Source: Oreohelix idahoensis
Taxonomy: Eukaryota; Mollusca; Gastropoda; Stylommatophora; Oreohelicidae
Reading direction: 5' to 3'
Assembly: GCA_024509875.1 (NCBI GenBank)
Contig: JAMPIV010012229.1
Span: forward strand, 248,001 to 312,000
Length of the DNA stretch: 64,000 nt
Positions 47,564 to 59,728 of the stretch are shown one piece after another; the first letter of the stretch is position 1, and every line of letters starts with the position of its first letter. The notes beneath the pieces were generated by a model, which had not been told where the DNA came from, did not search any database, and saw nothing but the letters and a program-made list of their open reading frames with translations. A program made the position numbers and the translations under genes.

Positions 47564-49779
47564 GGAAACTCAATCTTCTTCTTTTTTGATCCTTAGCCGC
47601 CGACCGTCAAAGCAGTCAGTGCCCATCACGCCTAGTGGCGTCTTGTAGGGCAACAACAAATGTATTCCATTTTGCTCGGTCGGTGGCCATCCTTCGTACA
47701 GTGCCCCAACTCTGGTTCATTCTTTGCATCTCAGCCTCCACAGTCCTCCGCCAACTTGTTTTTGATCGGCCTCTCTTTCGTGTTCCTTCAGGGGTCGAAA
47801 GCATAGCTTTTCTTGTGATGGCATCGGGATCTCTTCTGAGGACATGGCCAACCCAGCTCCAGCGTCTGCCAGCTATGATGGTGTGCATGTCCTCTTGCTT
47901 GCTCCGCGAAAGCAGATCTTGGTTGGTGATGGTATTCGGCCAAAAGATTCGGAGAATTTTTCTTAGGCAGGTTGTGTGAAAAGAGGACAATTTCGACATT
48001 TCCTTCTCTATAACTCCCCAGCTTTCCGCACCATAGAGAAGCAAAGAAAGCACACAGCTCTGATATAATCTTAATTTTGTGCTTGTGCTGTACTGAGAGG
48101 ATTTCCAGATGTTGTTTAGACTAAAAAAGGCTGTTCTTGCTTTGTTCATTCTGTTGTTGATGTCTTTGCCTGCCCCGCCGTCTGGTGTTACTATGCATCC
48201 TAGGTATGTGAAGGTGTCTGTCTGTACCAGTTGCTGATTCGTTACTAATATGCGCTCAGGGTTGCTCACATTGAGCGTCATGACCTCTGACTTCTTTAAA
48301 TTGATGTTCGAGCCCCACATGCTGGCTATAGTCTATCCGTTTTTTTTCCTGGATGTGTTGATGTGAATGTGTTAGTAGTGCAATGTCATCTGCATATTCC
48401 AGATCTTCCAATGTAGAAAATGTAGTCCATCTTATTTCTCTTGAACTGCCCTCTGTTGTCTGGCGCATCACCCAGTCTATGGCTGTTAAAAATAGAATGG
48501 TTGATAAGGGGCATCCCTGTCGCACTCCTGTCTTCACCTCAAAGGTTAGGTTGCTCTGCCCAACGCTACACGTAAAGTTGGCATAGAGGCTTTTTATGAT
48601 TGACACTATGCAGCTTGGAATTCCATAAGCCCTCAGTATTTTCCATAAACTGTCCCTATGTATACTGTCAAAAGCCTTTTCAAAATCAACGAAATTAACG
48701 TACAGCTGTCTTTGCCATTCTGAGCACTGGTCTATAATGTTCCTGAGAGTAAATATATGATCTACACATCTTCTGTTCTTTCTAAATCCTGCTTGTTCTT
48801 TCCTCAGTTTGTGGTCTACAGCTTTTGAAATTCTCTGTATAATTATCCTGCCTAGTATTTTGCTGGGAACTGAGAGAAGAGTGATTCCTCTCCGATTATT
48901 GCAGTCTGCAAGATCTCCCTTCTTGGGCAATTTGACAATTATTCCTTTGTTCCACTCTGTTGGTGTTGTCCCTGTTTTCCGGACTTGTGCAAATAGTGGT
49001 TCTAATAGTTCTGCTGCTAGCTCAGGGTCTGTCTTAAATATCTCTGCATTTAAGTTATCATGGTCAGGAGCTTTTCCATTCTTTAACCCTTTGATTGATG
49101 TGATGATTTCTTCTTTTCGTGGAATGTCTGTATTAACATCTAGATCGTTTTCAGCCTCAGGGACATTCAATTGTTTCTCTGGTGGTTCCTTGTTCAGAGT
49201 TTCTCTGAAATGCTCTGCCCATCTTGTTTCCTGTCCCTCTGCTGTCGAGATGAGATTTCCTTGCTTATCTCTTACTAGTGCAATATTGTTTGCACCTCGT
49301 TTTCCGCTGATGAATTTAGTTATGTTGTATACTGTGCTTTGTTCATTTCTCAGTGCTGCCTCTTCTGCCTGTCTTGGAAGATCGTCTAAGAAATTCCTTT
49401 TCTTGGCTTGGGTTTGGCATTTAACTTCCTTGTCCAGCTGACTGTAATGTTCGCTATATAGTTGCGTTAACCTGGGGGACTTCGCTTCTGTTTTCTTTCT
49501 TTTCATTTCCTTTCTCATCGTTATGGTGTTTAATGTTTCTGGCGTTATCCAGTATTGCTTCTTCCTTTCCTGGAATCCCAAGCATGATTTGCTGCTTTCC
49601 GTATATATTGTTGAAATGGTGTCGAATTTCTGGTCTATATCATCAGTCAATGTCTTTTCCTGACTTTTGGCAAATTTATATCGTTTCTTTATGTCAGCCG
49701 CAAAAGCTTTTCTGGTAAGGGGGTCCTTCAATTTGCTGATGTCAAACCTTTTCTGTGTAGTTACAGTTGGAAACTCAAT
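47564..49779 (-). mobile_element. LINE C, longest copy (47575-49768), 11-bp TSD
   Basis: GGAAACTCAAT occurs at 47564-47574 and 49769-49779. The 2194-bp element is minus strand and 5'-truncated before the RT linker, so the endonuclease is lost. The 3' tail is (GAA)n-like (CTTCTTCTTTTTT on plus). The 3' untranslated part contains the family signature GGCGTCTTGTAGGGC. Confidence 0.93.
47616..49731 (-). pseudogene. LINE C reverse transcriptase, one frameshift
   Basis: Two overlapping minus-strand frames make up the protein. The first (48256-49731, 491 residues) has the linker region (KQYWITPETLNTI), the pre-RT helix block WAEHFRETLN, GLKNGKAPDHDNLNAEIF, RGITLLSVPSKILGRI, EQAGFRKNRRCVDHIF, NFVDFEKAFDSIHR, KTGVRQGCPLS and the polymerase motif LEYADDIALL (YADD at 48385-48396). 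The frame is lost at a T8 run near 48339-48346. The second (47616-48320, 234 residues) continues with LNVSNPERI, FTYLGCIVTPDGG, LLYGAESWGV and a basic C-terminus. All RT blocks are present, so apart from truncation a single homopolymer indel separates it from an open frame. Confidence 0.9.
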
Positions 49780-50413
49780 ACTCAGAAGGTATTCGTTTCT
49801 CTTCTTTTACCATACTAGTTGATGGTACCATCTGAGGGTACTAATCTCTGGAATAAAGTAAGGGTAGAAGTGGACTGACGTCGGGCTAGACACCAACATC
49901 ATCAGGTCTTAGAGACGCGGGACCAGCTTTGCATTTACTCTCTGATCTTACTGGGAACGTGCTGCGCCTTTAATCTTGACCAGAGACGAGAGAATACCAG
50001 TGACTTATCTGCACAGAACCCAAAAACCCAGCGGGAGAAGAAACTACCATCTGCAGCTAAGTCAAACCTAAAAGTTGCCAAGTGACTTTTTATATAAAAT
50101 ACCCTACCATCACACGTTGATGAGTAGTTTCTGTTAAAGATCATTCAATTTTTTTTAAACTATTAAAACTTAGTTGATTATTAAATTTGTTATTTGTAAA
50201 TATACAAATTTAACTTCGGTTTAATCATTGTGAATGTACTGCATGTTTGTCTTACTCAATTTACTAAAAACACTCTAAACAGAGCTATACCAGAATAATA
50301 AAAATTCCACTGAGTAAATCAGGGTTGGGGCTTGAACGAGCTGAAATTAATAATTGCTTAATTCTTCATAAAAAGCGGCGGATCAGATATAAGTTAATTG
50401 CCCTGCCCAATGC
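49780..50413. other. No gene recognised; possible weak extension of repeat J
   Basis: Faint similarity to 44500-44900 (for example GATTATTAAATTTGTT, then TTTAATCAT) suggests repeat J is longer than its well-matched core. No ORF of note. Confidence 0.4.
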
Positions 50414-50565
50414 AGCATTGTTCTTGACTTCTGAATATTCCATTTAGATAGAAGCATCTTTATCATTCTTTCTACAACTCTGCCAAGAGTAATCATGTGC
50501 GAAGGTAGACACCTTTGAAGACCCATGCTAAATACTCTAAGTTTTGCCTACTGTTGGACCACTAT
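50414..50565 (+). repeat. Dispersed repeat J, copy 3
   Basis: CATTGTTCTTGACTTCTGAA, TAGATAGAAGCATC, CTCTGCCAAGAGTAATCATG, TGCGAAGGTAGACACCTTTG, TTGCCTACTGTTGGACCACT. Best-preserved copy. Confidence 0.7.
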
Positions 50566-50614
50566 TTTTTTTTTTAACAAGAGACGCCATTTTTTATTTT
50601 AATTTTATGTATTT

Positions 50615-52889
50615 CAAAGTCTTAATTTCAAAGTCAGCATGGTGATACTATTACAGAGAACTGGGAGCATCTACGGAACACCATTCAAAGTACTGCACTT
50701 GCCACCTTTGGTAAGAAAACAGCAAAGTCAAATGACTGGTTTGACGCTTCATCAGATGTGATGGCACCTGTTATTGAAGCTAAGCGCAGTGCTATGAATG
50801 AATACAAACGTTCACCGAGTGCCAGAACCCTACAGATCCTGAGGGCTACGAGAAGCAAAGTTCAACAAACTGCTCGACGCTGTGCAAATGACTATTGGCT
50901 CCAGCTCAGTGAGAGCATCCAGATCGCAGCGCAAACAGGCAACATTAGACAAATGTATGACGGTATAAAGAAAGCACTTGGCCCCCATAAAAGTAAGACG
51001 GCACCGCTAAAAACCATCAGCGGAGAGAAGCTAACCGATAAGGGTAAGCAGATGGAGAGGTGGGTCGAGCACTACTCTGAGCTTTACGCTAGAGACAATA
51101 CCGTTACGCCTGCAGCCCTTGATGCTGTCAATAGTCTGCCAACTATGGAGGAGCTGGATGCCGAACCAACATTAGAGGAACTCAGTAAGGCCATTGATAG
51201 CTTGGCCTCTGGCAAAGCACCAGGCAGTGATGGGATTCCTCCTGATTTAATCAAATGCTGTAAGAGCACGCTATTACATCCCCTGCATAGGATGCTGTGC
51301 CAGTGCTGGGAAGAGACAACTATTCCTCAAGATATGCGAGATGCCAAGATTGTAACACTGTATAAAAATAAAGGAGACAGAAGTGATTGCAATAACTACA
51401 GAGGCATCTCTCTTCTTAGTATTGTTGGTAAGGTTTTTGCCAAAGTCATCTTAATGCGACTACACAAGTTAGCTGAGCGCATATATCCAGAGGCACAGTG
51501 TGGATTCCGAGCTGGCAGATCAACAACAGACATGATCTTCTCTCTCCGCCAGCTTCAGGAAAAATCAAGAGAGCAGAAAAGACCATTATATATCGCCTTT
51601 ATAGACCTCACAAAAGCATTCGACCTGGTTAGTAGGGATGGACTCTTCAAAATCCTCCTGAAAATAGGCTGCCCTTCTAAAATGCTGGAAATGATAAAGT
51701 CATTCCATGACGACATGAAGGGAACAGTCCAATATGCTGGAAGCACGTCACAGCCCTTTGATATACGAAGTGGCGTTAAACAAGGCTGTGTTCTGGCTCC
51801 GACCCTCTTCGGAATCTTCTTTGCCTTACTCTTGAAACATGCATTCAGAGATGCAACTGAAGGAATATGCCTTCACACTAGGTCAGATGGCCGTCTGTTC
51901 AATCTTTCAAGGCTGAAGGCAAAAACAAAAATCAGAAGGGTCACTATAAGAGACTTGTTGTTCGCTGATGATGCTGCAGTCGTCACTCAAAGCCAACAGG
52001 AGCTTCAGAGCTTGATGAATCGCTTCACTAAAGCATGCAAGGACTTTGGCCTCACAATAAGTCTAAAGAAAACAAATGTGCTGAGTCAGGATATGGGTGC
52101 TGCACCAGTTATCACTATCGATAACTATGAATTGACAGTGGTGCACCACTTCACATACCTAGGGTCTACCATCAATGACAAACTCTCACTGGATACAGAA
52201 ATCGACAGCCGCATTGGCAAAGCTGCAGCTACCTTTGCCCGCCTCACATCGCGTGTTTGGGGAAACTCTAAACTCACAATGAAGACCAAAGCTGCGGTAT
52301 ATAATGCCTGCGTCACCAGCACACTCCTATATGGCAGCGAGACCTGGACGACCTATGCTAAGCAAGAAAGAAGGCTCAATACCTTCCATTTGCGGTGTCT
52401 ACGCCGCATCCTCGGCATCTCGTGGAAAGATAAAGTGACAAATGTCGAGGTGTTGTCACGTGCTGGCCTTCAAAGTATGTATACGCTGCTTAGACAGCGC
52501 AGACTTCGCTGGCTTGGCCATGTTCGCCGCATGGAAGATGGTCGCATCCCAAAAGATATCTTCTACGGGCAATTTGCAGATGGCAAGAGAACAGTTGGGC
52601 GACCACAGCTGAGGTTCAAAGATGTGTGCAAGAGAGATATGAGGGCACTGGACATGGATCCAGCAACATGGGAGGATGAAGCTGCCGATCGCACTAAGTG
52701 GCGATGCTATCTACGGCACCACCTCAGATTGGGCGAAGAGAGGCTCACACAAGAAGCAGAGGTGAGGAGAAAACGTCGAAAGGAGCACCAGGAAAATAAG
52801 CAGCTGAGGGCTGCCACCTCAGGGGCGCATTCCCATAGTCAGTTATGACTGAAGGGGCTATTACTATTACTATTACAAAGTCTTAATTT
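50615..52889 (+). mobile_element. LINE F (50629-52875), 5'-truncated, 14-bp TSD
   Basis: CAAAGTCTTAATTT occurs at 50615-50628 and 52876-52889, exactly. The 2247-bp insert ends in a short ATTACTATTACTATTA tail. Its single reading frame is open from the first inserted base to the natural stop, and the duplication is unmutated, so it looks recent. No other copy is in the window. Confidence 0.95.
50629..52848 (+). CDS. LINE F reverse transcriptase, N-terminally truncated but uninterrupted
   Basis: The frame has no start of its own; an apparent GTG/ATG start at 50758 is internal. About 739 codons are open. In order: the linker (KSNDWFDASSD), a helical region, WVEHYSELYAR, LASGKAPGSDGIPPDLI, ISLLSIVGKVFAKVIL, EAQCGFRAGRSTTDMIF, YIAFIDLTKAFDLVSR, RSGVKQGCVLAPTLFGIFF, and the catalytic motif LLFADDAAVV (FADD at 51961-51972). 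Then HFTYLGSTIND, LLYGSETWTTYAKQERRLN, HLRCLRRILGISWKDKVTN, WLGHVRRMEDGRIPKDI and WEDEAADRTKWR. The C-terminus ends GAHSHSQL. The enzyme would prime reverse transcription of its RNA at nicked target DNA. The endonuclease domain is missing, so this copy cannot act alone. Block order fits RTE-like LINEs; the exact clade is uncertain. Confidence 0.92.
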   Translation, partial: QSQHGDTITENWEHLRNTIQSTALATFGKKTAKSNDWFDASSDVMAPVIEAKRSAMNEYKRSPSARTLQILRATRSKVQQTARRCANDYWLQLSESIQIAAQTGNIRQMYDGIKKALGPHKSKTAPLKTISGEKLTDKGKQMERWVEHYSELYARDNTVTPAALDAVNSLPTMEELDAEPTLEELSKAIDSLASGKAPGSDGIPPDLIKCCKSTLLHPLHRMLCQCWEETTIPQDMRDAKIVTLYKNKGDRSDCNNYRGISLLSIVGKVFAKVILMRLHKLAERIYPEAQCGFRAGRSTTDMIFSLRQLQEKSREQKRPLYIAFIDLTKAFDLVSRDGLFKILLKIGCPSKMLEMIKSFHDDMKGTVQYAGSTSQPFDIRSGVKQGCVLAPTLFGIFFALLLKHAFRDATEGICLHTRSDGRLFNLSRLKAKTKIRRVTIRDLLFADDAAVVTQSQQELQSLMNRFTKACKDFGLTISLKKTNVLSQDMGAAPVITIDNYELTVVHHFTYLGSTINDKLSLDTEIDSRIGKAAATFARLTSRVWGNSKLTMKTKAAVYNACVTSTLLYGSETWTTYAKQERRLNTFHLRCLRRILGISWKDKVTNVEVLSRAGLQSMYTLLRQRRLRWLGHVRRMEDGRIPKDIFYGQFADGKRTVGRPQLRFKDVCKRDMRALDMDPATWEDEAADRTKWRCYLRHHLRLGEERLTQEAEVRRKRRKEHQENKQLRAATSGAHSHSQL

Positions 52890-52935
52890 GTTATTAAATT
52901 TTTAAGTTAAGGTTTAAAGTGTAACCTACTCATTC

Positions 52936-53480
52936 ATCATGTGACGTATTCTTTCCAGAACGTTGTCTCCATTACAGCTGCTCTGAACGCATCACGATTC
53001 TGGGCAAGTCGACCTGCATCAGCCAAAGACAAGTTCAGACTCTCTGTGATGTCCTGGGTCCACCGTCGTCTAGGTCGACCCCTTCCCCTTTTTCCAGGGA
53101 CCATGCTTCCATCACTGTTTTTTCCAGACTATTATGTCTTTTTATATGACCGAAAAATTTCAGCTTCCTTATTGCGATGGTATTTAGGAGCCAATGTTCC
53201 TGTACATTTAGTGAGTGCAGTACTTCTCTGTTGGTCTTTTTTTCTGTCCAGGGTATTCTCAACATCCTTCTGTAGCATTTCATTTCGAATGATGTAATCT
53301 TTTTTGCAACTGTTTTATTGAGTGTCGAAGTCTCGCAGCCGTATGTTGCTACTGGGAATATACATGCTCTGATCAGTTGTAACTTTGTTTCTTTGCTTGT
53401 GCCTTGCCATAGGTTTTTCATCTGTATTAGCTTATGTGATTCTTACGGCGCTTGATATGTGGCTCGAAAGTGTTAACTTC
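52936..53480 (-). pseudogene. LINE H C-terminal region
   Basis: Minus strand, 128-residue open frame at 53035-53421: KNLWQGTSKETKLQLIRACI, PVATYGCETSTLNKTVAKKI, KCYRRMLRIPWTEKKTNREV and RKLKFFGHIKRHNSLEKTVM. This is the region downstream of the RT polymerase core in RTE-like LINEs. No polymerase motif is left. The related plus-strand remnant is at 9157-9450. Ends not fixed. Confidence 0.8.
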
Positions 53481-54150
<670 letters not shown>

Positions 54151-54212
54151 GGGAAATAATATTATTGTGCTCTTTCTGCTGCATGTCCTGATTACGACAC
54201 TAGTTTTCACGT

Positions 54213-56422
54213 GGCTACATTCATCGTTTACTATCAGTGATACACTGGGCCACTGACCAAGGGCTACATTCATCGTTTACTATCAGTGATACACTGGGAC
54301 ACTGACCAAGGGCTACATTCATCGTTTAGTATCAGTGATACACTGGGCCACTGACCAAGGGCTACATTCATCGTTTACTATCAGTGATACACTGGGCCAC
54401 TGACCAAGGGCTACATTCATCGTTTACTATCAGTGATACACTGGGACACTGACCAAGGGCTACATTCATCGTTTACTATCAGTGATACACTGGGACACTG
54501 ACCAAGGGCTACATTCATCGTTTAGTATCAGTGATACACTGGGCCACTGACCAAGGGCTACATTCATCGTTTACTATCAGTGATACACTGGGCCACTGAC
54601 CAAGGGCTACATTCATCGTTTACTATCAGTGATACACTGGGCCACTGACCAAGGGCTACATTCATGGTTTACTATCAGTGATACACTGGGCCACTGACCA
54701 AGGGCTACATTCATCGTTTACTATCAGTGATACACTGGGCCACTGACCAAGGGCTACATTCATCGTTTACTATCAGTGATACACTGGGCCACTGACCAAG
54801 AGCTACATTCATCGTTTACTATCAGTGATACACTGGGCCACTGACCAAGGGCTACATTCATGGTTTACTATCAGTGATACACTGGGCCACTGACCAAGGG
54901 CTACATTCATCGTTTACTATCAGTGATACACTGGGAAACTGACCAAGGGCTACATTCATCGTTTAGTATCAGCCATACACTGGGAAACTGACCAAGGGCT
55001 ACATTCATCGTTTACTATCAGTGATACACTGGGCCACTGACCAAGGGCTACATTCATCGTTTACTATCAGTGATACACTGGGCCACTGACCAAGGGCTAC
55101 ATTCATCGTTTACTATCAGTGATACACTGGGACACTGACCAAGGGCTACATTCATCGTTTACTATCAGTGATACACTGGGAAACTGACCAAGGGCTACAT
55201 TCATCGTTTACTATCAGTGATACACTGGGCCACTGACCAAGGGCTACATTCATCGTTTACTATCAGTGATACACTGGGCCACTGACCAAGGGCTACATTC
55301 ATCGTTTACTATCAGTGATACACTGGGACACTGACCAAGGGCTACATTCATCGTTTACTATCAGTGATACACTGGGAAACTGACCAAGGGCTACATTAAT
55401 CGTTTACTATCAGTGATACACTGGGCCACTGACCAAGGGCTACATTCATCGTTTACTATCAGTGATACACTGGGCCACTGACCAAGGGCTACATTCATCG
55501 TTTACTATCAGTGATACACTGGGCCACTGACCAAGGGCTACATTCATCGTTTACTATCAGTGATACACTGGGCCACTGACCAAGGGCTACATTCATCGTT
55601 TACTATCAGTGATACACTGGGACACTGACCAAGGGCTACATTCATCGTTTACTATCAGTGATACACTGGGAAACTGACCAAGGGCTACATTCATCGTTTA
55701 CTATCAGTGATACACTGGGCCACTGACCAAGGGCTACATTCATCGTTTACTATCAGTGATACACTGGGCCACTGACCAAGGGCTACATTCATCGTTTACT
55801 ATCAGTGATACACTGGGTCACTGACCAAGGGCTACATTCATCGTTTACTATCAGTGATACACTGGGACACTGACCAAGGGCTACATTCATCGTTTGCTAT
55901 CAGTGATACACTGGGACACTGACCAAGGGCTACATTCATCGTTTACTATCAGTGATACACTGGGCCACTGACCAAGGGCTACATTCATCGTTTACTATCA
56001 GTGATACACTGGGACACTGACCAAGGGCTACATTCATCGTTTACTATCAGTGATACACTGGGACACTGACCAAGGGCTACATTCATCGTTTGCTATCAGT
56101 GATACACTGGGACACTGACCAAGGGCTACATTCATCGTTTACTATCAGTGATACACTGGGCCACTGACCAAGGGCTACATTCATCGTTTACTATCAGTGA
56201 TACACTGGGACACTGACCAAGGGCTACATTCATCGTTTACTATCAGTGATACACTGGGACACTGACCAAGGGCTACATTCATCGTTTACTATCAGTGATA
56301 CACTGGGCCACTGACCAAGGGCTACATTCATCGTTTACTATCAGTGATACACTGGGCCACTGACCAAGGGCTACATTCATCGTTTACTATCAGTGATACA
56401 CTTGGAAACTGACGAAGGGCTA
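54213..56422. repeat. 49-bp satellite array, block 1, about 45 copies
   Basis: Unit: GGCTACATTCATCGTTTACT, ATCAGTGATACACTGGGCCA, CTGACCAAG (49 bp). Units differ mainly at GGGCCAC / GGGACAC / GGGAAAC / GGGTCAC and at TTTACT / TTTGCT / TTTAGT. No unique spacers lie between units. The last 18 variant units before 56422 occur in the same order at the end of block 2. No coding frame is expected. Confidence 0.97.
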
Positions 56423-58352
56423 TGTGACGTACGTCTAGTTTGACTAGTGAATTTTCCCTGATATGATGGATGATTTAAAGGGACCTTTAGCTTTTCATAA
56501 CATTAGAACCCCTGAACATTTGTTGTAACTTTTCGTTTGCCAGAACGCATTCCACCGGGACTCATGTAGGATACAGCGACGAGATCAAAGAGACAGACCG
56601 AGGGATCTTAAGGGAGACTATCGGCGCTATCAAAGACAGTAGTTTTCCCTGATACGAGACGCAGTTGCTTGCCGCTAATTTCGCGTCTCGATGTCAATCG
56701 AGGAACCGAGCGAACGGGGGAAAGCGAAACGGGCAGCAGCGAGCGGATACGAAGACCAGGGGGCGGCTTTTTCTCTTGATTTGGCGGTCAGATCCCCTAA
56801 AGTTCGTGAGATCAAATAAGTTGTCAAGTTTATCATGTCCCACTCAACTTACATTCCATTTTAGCTAAATAGACCATGAAGAACTAGACACGTTATCACT
56901 CGCTGGCCAGACCTTTACAGAAGCACTAGCTTTATCGAAATCTTGTTATAGATTTTCCCCTGGATTTTATATATATTTGCAGTGATTTCTAATTCTGTGC
57001 AAAGCGGTAAAATATATATTGTGTAAAGTGATCAGTGGTCTAGTCATTCTATTTCAAGGGATTTTGTGTTAATTTAAATCTATTTAATTAAACCATCTCA
57101 AGAGTTCCAGTTTTAAATATAATGATCTATCTATTATATTATTTCAAAAGATAATAGATGCTTAAATTAACTTTTAAAGTCGCGAAGGAATTTATAATTA
57201 ATAAATTCAGTTAAGTCCTAGTTTTATAGATGTGTGTTTTTAACCACTAGAACTCGCGCAGTGTTTATTAAATACATAATTAAATACGCGAGCATATATA
57301 TAATAGGCTTAACGGGAAATTCATCGCGCTTTAGAAGGTTATTTGTTTTCGGTATATTACATGTCTTTTTTTCTTTCATACAGAGTGATCGTAACCTGTG
57401 CGATCCCAGCATTAAGAAAGCAATAAAGAAATCAATCTAAGCAAGGCAAAGCATAAACAGTGTGTAGAGTTCCCCTGACGCAGAACTTGTTGAGACTGTG
57501 TAATTTTTTAATCTTTGAGGCGATTCTATGTTTGGAATTCCGCTATCTAACTTATAGCAAAGAAAGCACACCCAAAGACAAATTTAACGCACCATCAAAC
57601 AACTTAAGTCGTAACGGGAAGAAGAACACTGGCCCGAGCTTTGTTAGTTTACTGACACAGAGAGATAATTCATAATTTCCTGAACAGTGATGTGACTAGT
57701 TTTCTCACTGGACTTAAACCATACCTCACGGATAAAGTGTACCAGCACGCGTAAGAATTTTATCATCCGCGGCATAGTCAAATAGACCACACCATCCTCA
57801 CCCCGGTATCAGAGACCGTGCCCTCCCATAGAAACTGTTATTAAGAAAAGAGACACCACTACAGATTCATTTTCCAGCGATTACGGGATCCTTTTATGTG
57901 CTGACCGCCTACCCGATAATCTGGGGCTAGAACTTGAACAAACACTCATACATTTAGTTGAGGTGTAACTGCTGTTGTGTTATTCTATGGAGTGCAAGAT
58001 TTTTTTCACAATCGGTAAGTGAGAGCAAGATGAGTGAAGGCCTTTGCTAGCGCGTGTATGAATGACAGGAAATTAATTCTTTTGTGTGACCATTTTGTTA
58101 ACTTGCTTACCTGGTAACATATATCTTTTCTGTATACCCTACATTGTTCCTTTAAGTGGGATAGTTGATAATTTGTTAACTCTGTTTAAAACCACCTCCT
58201 TTCCATTTGCTTAGTAAAGGGAAGAACAGCTGTGAAGCAACTATTAAATCTCTACATTTTCTATCACTGAGCTTACCATCATCATTTTCCACTCTAAACC
58301 GGACCACTATTTCTACGACTCTTTTCTCTCAAAATAAATTTACGACAGGCTA
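56418..58352. mobile_element. LTR element U copy 1 (56423-58347), 5-bp TSD GGCTA
   Basis: The satellite is broken by 1925 bp beginning TGTGACGTACGTCTAG and ending AAATTTACGACA (TG...CA), flanked by GGCTA at 56418-56422 and 58348-58352. The satellite continues in phase after one GGCTA. No RT, gag or integrase frame occurs; ORFs of 60-77 codons have no motif. A G/C-rich part at 56650-56780 and TATATATTTGC near 56969 could be promoter sequence. Read as a solo LTR; a second, window-truncated copy is at 63356. Confidence 0.82.
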
Positions 58353-58484
58353 CATTCATCGTTTACTATCAGTGATACACTGGGACACTGACCAAGGGCT
58401 ACATTCATCGTTTACTATCAGTGATACACTGGGCCACTGACCAAGGGCTACATTCATCGTTTACTATCAGTGATACACTGGGCC
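58348..58484. repeat. 49-bp satellite, block 2, left part (about 2.8 copies)
   Basis: Same unit as block 1. It is cut at GATACACTGGGCC by LINE A. Confidence 0.95.
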
Positions 58485-58638
58485 CACCCGTGTGTTACCG
58501 GGGCCCGAAAGGGGAGCAAAGAATAGTAACACTGTCCCCTGCCAAGCATGTCGTAGAAGGCGACTAAGGAGGGTTGGGCATGGGGCCGGTTACCCCATCC
58601 TGTAAAAAAAATTTAAACCACAAAAAACTTCAACAAAT

Positions 58639-59673
58639 ATGGACAAGTCAAATAAAGAAAATAAAACACAGCCATCCAAGACAGGGGAAGGTCCTCTCGC
58701 GGGGAGGCGTATGATGCAACACAGAGAAAGCCGAAAGGAGTCTGTGTTGCTGACTAACCTTCTTTCTTCTAGGAGAACTTCCAGATTTGGCACCTGGAAT
58801 GTTCGGACATTGAACGAACAAGGGAAAGTGGCACAAGTAGCAGCAGAAATGAGGGAATACAAAATCGAGGTTCTGGGAATGTGTGAAACAAAGTGGAAGG
58901 GGGTAGACAGGAAGAAACTCATCACAGGTGAATTGGTGCTGTCCTCAGGACACGAAGACGAAAGTTCACACCACAGTGAAGGGGTAGCTCTTATGTTATC
59001 TAAAGAAGCACAGAAAGCACTCATTGAATGGGAAGCTGTGGGACCCAGAATAATAACAGCTATTTTCAAAACAGCTAAAAAGAAAATTCATGTCAATGCC
59101 ATCCAATGTTATGCACCAACTAATGACAAAGAAGAGTCTGTGAAAGAAGCATTTTATACTAAACTACAGGAAATTATGGATAAAGTAAAAAGAAGAGACA
59201 TCACAATTTTGATGGGTGACATGAATGCAAAGATAGGTACAGTCAATACTGGATTTGAAGAAGTCATGGGAAAACATGGGCTAGGAGTAATGAATGAAAA
59301 TGGAGAACTATTCGCAAACTTCTGTGCTTCAAATCAACTGGCTATAGGAGGAAGCATGTTTCCACATAAGAGAATACACAAGGCAACATGGATATCACCA
59401 GACCATAGAACAGAAAATCAGATCGATCATATATGCATAAAGAAGAAGTTTAGATCATCATTGCAGGATGTAAAGGTATATAGAGGAGCAGATGTGGCAT
59501 CAGATCACCATCTTCTGATAGCCAAAGTAAAAATGAAACTCAAGAGATATGCAACAATGCAAAATTATAGACAACAGTTTAATGTAGGACAGCTAAGAAA
59601 TCAAGAAACAAGAGACAAATTTGCGGTCACAGTATCCAACAAATTCCAAGTGCTCCAACAGTTGGAAATGTAG
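58639..59673 (+). CDS. LINE A endonuclease domain (APE type)
   Basis: 344 codons. After a charged leader, the apurinic/apyrimidinic-type endonuclease fold is recognisable block by block: FGTWNVRTLNEQGK (residues about 53-66), LGMCETKWKG (metal-binding Glu), GVALMLSKEA, NAIQCYAPTNDKEE, ILMGDMNAKIG (catalytic Asp/Asn), NGELFANFCASNQLAIG, ATWISPDHRTENQIDHICI and DVASDHHLLIAKVK (final catalytic His). The enzyme nicks target DNA so that reverse transcription can start from the free end. It resembles the endonuclease carried by BovB-type RTE elements, which also appears in ruminant CFDP2. The frame ends at TAG (59671-59673). A 1-bp loss near 59669 probably separates it from its continuation NVENTEDYWQQVK. 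Confidence 0.92.
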   Translation: MDKSNKENKTQPSKTGEGPLAGRRMMQHRESRKESVLLTNLLSSRRTSRFGTWNVRTLNEQGKVAQVAAEMREYKIEVLGMCETKWKGVDRKKLITGELVLSSGHEDESSHHSEGVALMLSKEAQKALIEWEAVGPRIITAIFKTAKKKIHVNAIQCYAPTNDKEESVKEAFYTKLQEIMDKVKRRDITILMGDMNAKIGTVNTGFEEVMGKHGLGVMNENGELFANFCASNQLAIGGSMFPHKRIHKATWISPDHRTENQIDHICIKKKFRSSLQDVKVYRGADVASDHHLLIAKVKMKLKRYATMQNYRQQFNVGQLRNQETRDKFAVTVSNKFQVLQQLEM

Positions 59674-59728
59674 AGAATACAGAAGACTATTGGCAGCAGG
59701 TCAAAACGGTATGGAAGGAGACATGTGA

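Noticed and set aside
50758..50763. Translation start of LINE F at GTG/ATG
   Set aside because: The frame is open back to the first inserted base at 50629; the start is an accident of 5' truncation.
58590..59069. Minus-strand ORF of 159 codons (and 60964-61794, 59860-60414, 48809-49441)
   Set aside because: Antisense shadows of the LINE endonuclease and RT frames.
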